Below, one piece after another: positions 6,126-8,249 of a stretch of DNA of 8,249 bases (position 1 is its first letter; the number at the start of each line of letters is the position of its first letter). The notes under the pieces were generated by a model, which ran no database searches, was not told the DNA's origin, and saw only the letters and a list, made by a program, of their open reading frames with translations. The translations under genes and the position numbers were made by a program. The DNA comes from Deltaproteobacteria bacterium (GTDB lineage Bacteria; Desulfobacterota_B; Binatia; UBA9968), in NCBI GenBank assembly GCA_005879255.1, contig VBKY01000263.1, positions 1-8,249 of the forward strand, given 5' to 3'.

Positions 6126-6296
6126 GTGAATGAGCGATCGCTAAACCTCGCTAGGTTTGAGCAAGTCGAGGAGAGCGTGATCGATCTCTACAGCGCTGCT
6201 AGGTTTGATGCTGCCAACGAATCTCTTTCGTTGTCAGACCACACTCAGCAGCATGAGCAGATGCGCAGCTACAGATCGCGCTGGCGGCGCCAATGA
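6126..6296 (+). CDS. Small hypothetical protein (56 residues), uncertain
   Basis: A frame open from 6078 to the TGA at 6294-6296 can start at GTG 6126, with GGGA 8 bases upstream. The product (N-E-R-S-L-N-L-A-R-F-E-Q-V-E-E-S, ending S-Y-R-S-R-W-R-R-Q) is polar and rich in likely helix, with a basic end. It looks more like a real protein than the other frames around it. There is no ATG start, no family was recognised and it is short. It could be a small cytoplasmic protein, the end of a decayed gene, or chance. Confidence 0.22.
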   Translation: MNERSLNLARFEQVEESVIDLYSAARFDAANESLSLSDHTQQHEQMRSYRSRWRRQ

Positions 6297-6466
6297 AGTC
6301 GGGACCTGACGAACAATGTGCGGCACAAGAAACGCCTGGAGCTCTTGAATCGCTGCACCGGATCGTCCTTTTTTCCGGCGCGGGGGACATTTTCTGCCGA
6401 CGCTGGTCATTGTCGAGGTGGCTGAGCTGGGTCGGTTTTGGATTTAAAAGGGCGCGTGCCGAATCT

Positions 6467-7069
6467 CTACCTTCTCGAACGTTCGTCCCGAAAGTACTCT
6501 TCCTCTTGTTCAATGCCCATCCCTAGCCTCTCTCCGTCAGCAACAAGTCCCGGCCAGTTGATCTGGCTGCTGGAGATCATGGCGAGATCGCTTTTTATGC
6601 TGCCCCGGATTGTCCCGCTAGTGTCCCAGTCTTTCCCAAACTCAAAACGAAAGTTCGTGTTTATGTACTCAAGCCAGTCAGAAATTCCCTGCATACCCCG
6701 TTGGATGTTCGTCAAGCCCGCCTTTTGGTCTCCGAGCCGGTACAACGTAAGGCCAAGGTATAGCCGCGCGACATTATCGCTCTTGTGCTGAGAAAGCGCT
6801 TTTTCCAAAGTCTGGCGCGCTTGCGTGTAGTTACCAGTTAGGTATTGGGTTCTGCCGAGATAGCTCAAGACTCCCCCCCTTAGCTCAGTACCATATACAT
6901 ACGTGGGATCTATCTGGTCGGCATCCTGAAATAAGCCGAGGGCGCGTTGATAGTTGCCCTCCAGCAATGCTTGTCTTCCTTGATCGACATCGCCAGCGCC
7001 TCGGATCGTCGCGCAGGCGCCGAGCAAAATAGTCAACGAAAGGGCTGCGATAAAATATACCGTCTTCAT
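6467..7069 (-). CDS. TPR-repeat lipoprotein
   Basis: Secreted lipid-anchored scaffold of 200 residues. M-K-T-V and a hydrophobic run lead to the lipobox L16-G17-A18-C19. Ala at position +2 favours the outer membrane under the Lol sorting rule. Tetratricopeptide-like helix pairs cover about 27-58 (G-R-Q-A-L-L-E-G-N-Y-Q-R-A-L), 66-96 (L-G-R-T-Q-Y-L-T-G-N-Y-T-Q-A) and 100-125 (A-R-L-Y-L-G-L-T-L-Y-R-L-G-D). The last 70 residues are a non-TPR domain with an aromatic segment (W-L-E-Y-I-N-T-N-F-R-F-E-F) and a charged end. The start at 7069 is supported by AAGGAG (7076-7081) 6 bases before it; an upstream TTG at 7162 falls inside the promoter. A sigma-54 promoter gives an expected leader of about 66 bases. 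The partner is unknown; TPR lipoproteins often assist assembly or export complexes. Confidence 0.88.
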   Translation of the reverse strand: MKTVYFIAALSLTILLGACATIRGAGDVDQGRQALLEGNYQRALGLFQDADQIDPTYVYGTELRGGVLSYLGRTQYLTGNYTQARQTLEKALSQHKSDNVARLYLGLTLYRLGDQKAGLTNIQRGMQGISDWLEYINTNFRFEFGKDWDTSGTIRGSIKSDLAMISSSQINWPGLVADGERLGMGIEQEEEYFRDERSRR

Positions 7070-7092
7070 AGCTATCTCCTTTTTTGTTTTAA

Positions 7093-7108
7093 CCGTCGAA
7101 GACGACGG
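7093..7108 (-). promoter_or_regulatory. Hairpin in the 5' leader of the lipoprotein gene
   Basis: On the minus strand CCGTCG-TCTT-CGACGG forms a perfect 6-base stem with a 4-base loop, from about +27 to +42 of the predicted transcript and just upstream of the ribosome binding site. It could protect the mRNA or modulate translation. The A/T run behind it is short on T. Confidence 0.45.
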
Positions 7109-7146
7109 ATGATAATGAACTGGGCGCTCTTGCTTTCCAGAGGTAG

Positions 7147-7161
7147 GCAAAAGATCTGCCA
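7147..7161 (-). promoter_or_regulatory. Sigma-54 (-24/-12) promoter of the TPR lipoprotein gene
   Basis: The minus strand reads TGGCAGA-TCTT-TTGC, with the -24 GG and -12 GC separated by exactly 10 bases and a full TTGC. The predicted transcript start is near 7135, 66 bases before the ATG. Two matching dyads stand about 108 and 137 bases upstream of that start, giving a complete sigma-54 arrangement. Confidence 0.7.
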
Positions 7162-7234
7162 AAATTCGTTTGAGCCGAGATCGTGAGAATAGAGGAAAAA
7201 TTTAGGCTGGCTGAGAGTCGCGACCGCTAGAAAG

Positions 7235-7279
7235 TGTCGAATGCTCGACGCGCCTTCGACAGCTGTCGAGGCTTCGACA
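7235..7279. promoter_or_regulatory. Two tandem TGTCGA-N4-TCGACA dyads, probable enhancer (UAS)
   Basis: Dyad 1 (7235-7250) is TGTCGA-ATGC-TCGACG, one mismatch to perfect symmetry. Dyad 2 (7264-7279) is TGTCGA-GGCT-TCGACA, perfect. The centres are 29 bases apart, near three helical turns. Between and overlapping them is a perfect 14-base palindrome TCGACAGCTGTCGA (7256-7269). The distance to the sigma-54 promoter is typical for an NtrC-type activator. Confidence 0.6.
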
Positions 7280-7357
7280 TCGTCCGGTCAGAGAATGCTG
7301 ACGGCGCGCGCGGCTAGGAGCGCAATGATCAGCAGCAATAGCAGCAGTTCTAGCTGA

Positions 7358-7594
7358 TCAAGACTTTCGCCCATCTCGCCAGCACGGCCGCGTCGGTGAA
7401 TGAAAACGCTCTGCTGCTGTACCCGTCACACCGGAAGCAATCATCCGCACTCTTCCGTCTCCGTCGGGCTTTAGCTCCAACAGCTTGCTATGGAAGTCGG
7501 TGAGCGCGGCGCGATGCGCAATACTGATAATCGTTGCGTCTGGCGACCATTCGGCTAGCAACTGGTACACGCGCGCTTCGCTCTGCTCATCCAG
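7358..7594 (-). pseudogene. C-terminal fragment of an ABC transporter ATPase (YddA/SbmA-like fusion type)
   Basis: The frame encodes the last part of a nucleotide-binding domain: the D-loop L-D-E-Q-S-E-A-R-V-Y, then T-I-I-S-I-A-H-R with the switch histidine, then F-H-S-K-L-L-E-L-K-P-D-G-D-G-R-V. The I-S-x-x-H-R-x-x-L-x-x-F-H pattern is typical of permease-ATPase fusions with an ABC_membrane_2 domain. Walker A, the signature motif and Walker B are absent. Similarity stops at 7594, just before the L-D-E, where codons for a family-typical T-S-A should be. The remaining 15 or so residues at the other end look non-native. The fragment cannot work as a transporter. It lies head to head with the transposase fragment, so a rearrangement removed the front of both genes. 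Confidence 0.75.
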
Positions 7595-7599
7595 ATGCC

Positions 7600-8058
7600 A
7601 TGGCTGCATACCGGAGGTTTGTCGCCGAAGGTCTAGAGCTGGGCAGGCGCCCGGAGCTAGTAGGAGGAGGATTGATACGATCGGTAGGGGGCTGGTCTGA
7701 GGTGAAATCGCAGCGCCGCCGGGGAAAACAGGAGCTGGCCGATGAGCGGATACTGGGCAGCGGAGATTTCGTGGAACGGATTATTAGGGAGGCGGAGATG
7801 CGAATACAACGGCAATACTCAGGTAAGGAACGCGGCCGGAAGGTTGAGCGCTTGATTGCAGAAGAATGCAAAAAACGTAAAGTTTCCCTGACCGAATTGC
7901 GAAGCGGGAGCCGCCGGGGTGAGATTCCGGCCGTCAGAGCAGAGGTTTCGCGCAAATTAGTCGAAGACTGTGGGATCACCATAGCGGAGATCGCGCGGCA
8001 GGTTGGCGTATCCACCTCTGCCATTTCAAAGAGCCTGGCACGCAGTTATTCCAGCTAG
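7600..8058 (+). pseudogene. C-terminal half of a REP-associated (RAYT, IS200-like) tyrosine transposase, 5'-truncated
   Basis: From Met at 7600 the 152 residues match the back half of RAYT-type transposases: A-Y-R-R-F-V-A-E-G, then G-R-R-P-E-L-V-G-G-G-L-I-R-S, V-G-G-W-S-E-V-K, and D-E-R-I-L-G-S-G-D-F-V-E. A C-terminal DnaA/HTH-like domain follows (about residues 85-150), with K-V-S-L-T-E-L-R-S-G-S-R-R and the helix-turn-helix I-A-E-I-A-R-Q-V-G-V-S-T-S-A-I-S-K. The N-terminal Y1 domain with the HUH histidines and catalytic tyrosine (about 130-170 residues in the family) is missing. The residues encoded upstream in this frame (7534-7599) are the antisense of the ABC fragment. The element cannot catalyse transposition itself. 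The kept frame suggests a fairly recent deletion or rearrangement. Confidence 0.8.
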
Positions 8059-8072
8059 TCAACAACGTCCCT
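8057..8072. repeat. Possible right-flank sequence of the RAYT element
   Basis: AGTCAACAACGTCCCT begins inside the transposase stop codon. A sequence of this kind (GGGACGTTGTTGAC on the other strand) is what I remember beside transposases of this group. No second copy is in the window, as expected if the left end was lost. The recollection was not verified. Confidence 0.25.
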
Positions 8073-8206
8073 GTTTTGCTCTCGGCATGCCGGGTAGATC
8101 GACGGCGAGTTGCGGAATTGCCAACCGAAGCTCTGCGTCTGCGACGAACGCTAGAGCCGCTCGTGCGCCGGATGTAGCAAGATGTTGATGCTCGACAAGC
8201 AGACGA

Positions 8207-8225
8207 CCGCGGCTCCGCTAAGCGG
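8207..8225. repeat. GC-rich overlapping palindromes, REP-like
   Basis: CCGCGG (8207-8212), GCGG-CT-CCGC (8209-8218) and CCGCT-A-AGCGG (8215-8225) overlap. They offer alternative hairpins 150 bases after the transposase fragment. RAYTs act on short extragenic palindromes, so this could be one; a single copy does not prove it. Confidence 0.3.
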
Positions 8226-8249
8226 CACTTATTTTGGTTTGAGCTTGAC

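Larger units (their letters stand above)
6022..6466. other. Gene-poor stretch between convergent genes
   Basis: About 445 bases separate the anchored protein from the end of the minus-strand lipoprotein gene. It contains a weak hairpin near 6047-6061 and one small possible gene at 6126-6296. Nothing recognisable was seen from 6297 to 6466 on either strand: the longer frames there lack domain signals and overlap each other. Confidence 0.5.

Noticed and set aside
6199..6513. Minus-strand 104-codon frame
   Set aside because: Overlaps the end of the lipoprotein gene in another frame, low-complexity Cys/Ser/Ala composition and no motif.
7235..7279. CRISPR-like or IS-end interpretation of the repeated TGTCGA units
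   Set aside because: The units are short, symmetric dyads without spacers of constant length or a flanking transposase; a regulator site explains them better.
7534..7599. N-terminal extension of the transposase frame
   Set aside because: These codons are the antisense of the ABC-ATPase fragment and do not resemble the transposase family.

Overview
The window comes from a Gram-negative bacterium, most likely a member of the Pseudomonadota. This is an inference from an outer-membrane-type lipoprotein, an SMR/EamA-type four-helix transporter, two promoter sequences with the sigma-54 (-24/-12) pattern, and a REP-associated-type transposase remnant. No rRNA or other taxonomic marker is present, so the genus is not assigned.

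Region 1 (1-3901, + strand) is a tight operon of five genes: a 5'-truncated alpha/beta hydrolase, a FabF-type ketoacyl-ACP synthase with an intact Cys-His-His triad, a dedicated acyl carrier protein with its phosphopantetheine serine, a FemAB/GNAT-type acyltransferase and a small four-helix transporter. The genes overlap or lie 4-41 bases apart. Together they look like a small acyl-ACP-dependent pathway that builds, transfers and perhaps flips or exports an acylated product. The product is not known from the sequence.

Region 2 (3902-4497) is a long regulatory or decayed stretch. It holds a tandem dyad of the form TGTCGA-N4-TCGACA, a 12-base perfect palindrome, an IHF-like site and a well-matched sigma-54 promoter directly before a STAS-domain gene. 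Region 3 (4498-6021, + strand) encodes that STAS protein, a thioredoxin with an unusual Cys-Cys-Glu-Pro-Cys active site, and an unrecognised membrane-anchored or lipid-anchored protein whose gene carries a strong internal inverted repeat.

Region 4 (6022-7280) has a mostly gene-poor stretch and then a minus-strand TPR lipoprotein. Its upstream region carries a second sigma-54 promoter and two tandem copies of the TGTCGA-N4-TCGACA dyad at about -108 and -137, where an enhancer-binding protein would be expected. The same dyad in region 2 suggests that the STAS gene and the lipoprotein belong to one sigma-54 regulon with an enhancer-binding protein encoded elsewhere.

Region 5 (7281-8249) is genomic debris. 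The C-terminal end of an ABC transporter ATPase (minus strand) and the C-terminal half of a RAYT/IS200-like transposase (+ strand) are joined head to head at about 7595-7599. Palindromic sequence follows that may be the element's right flank.
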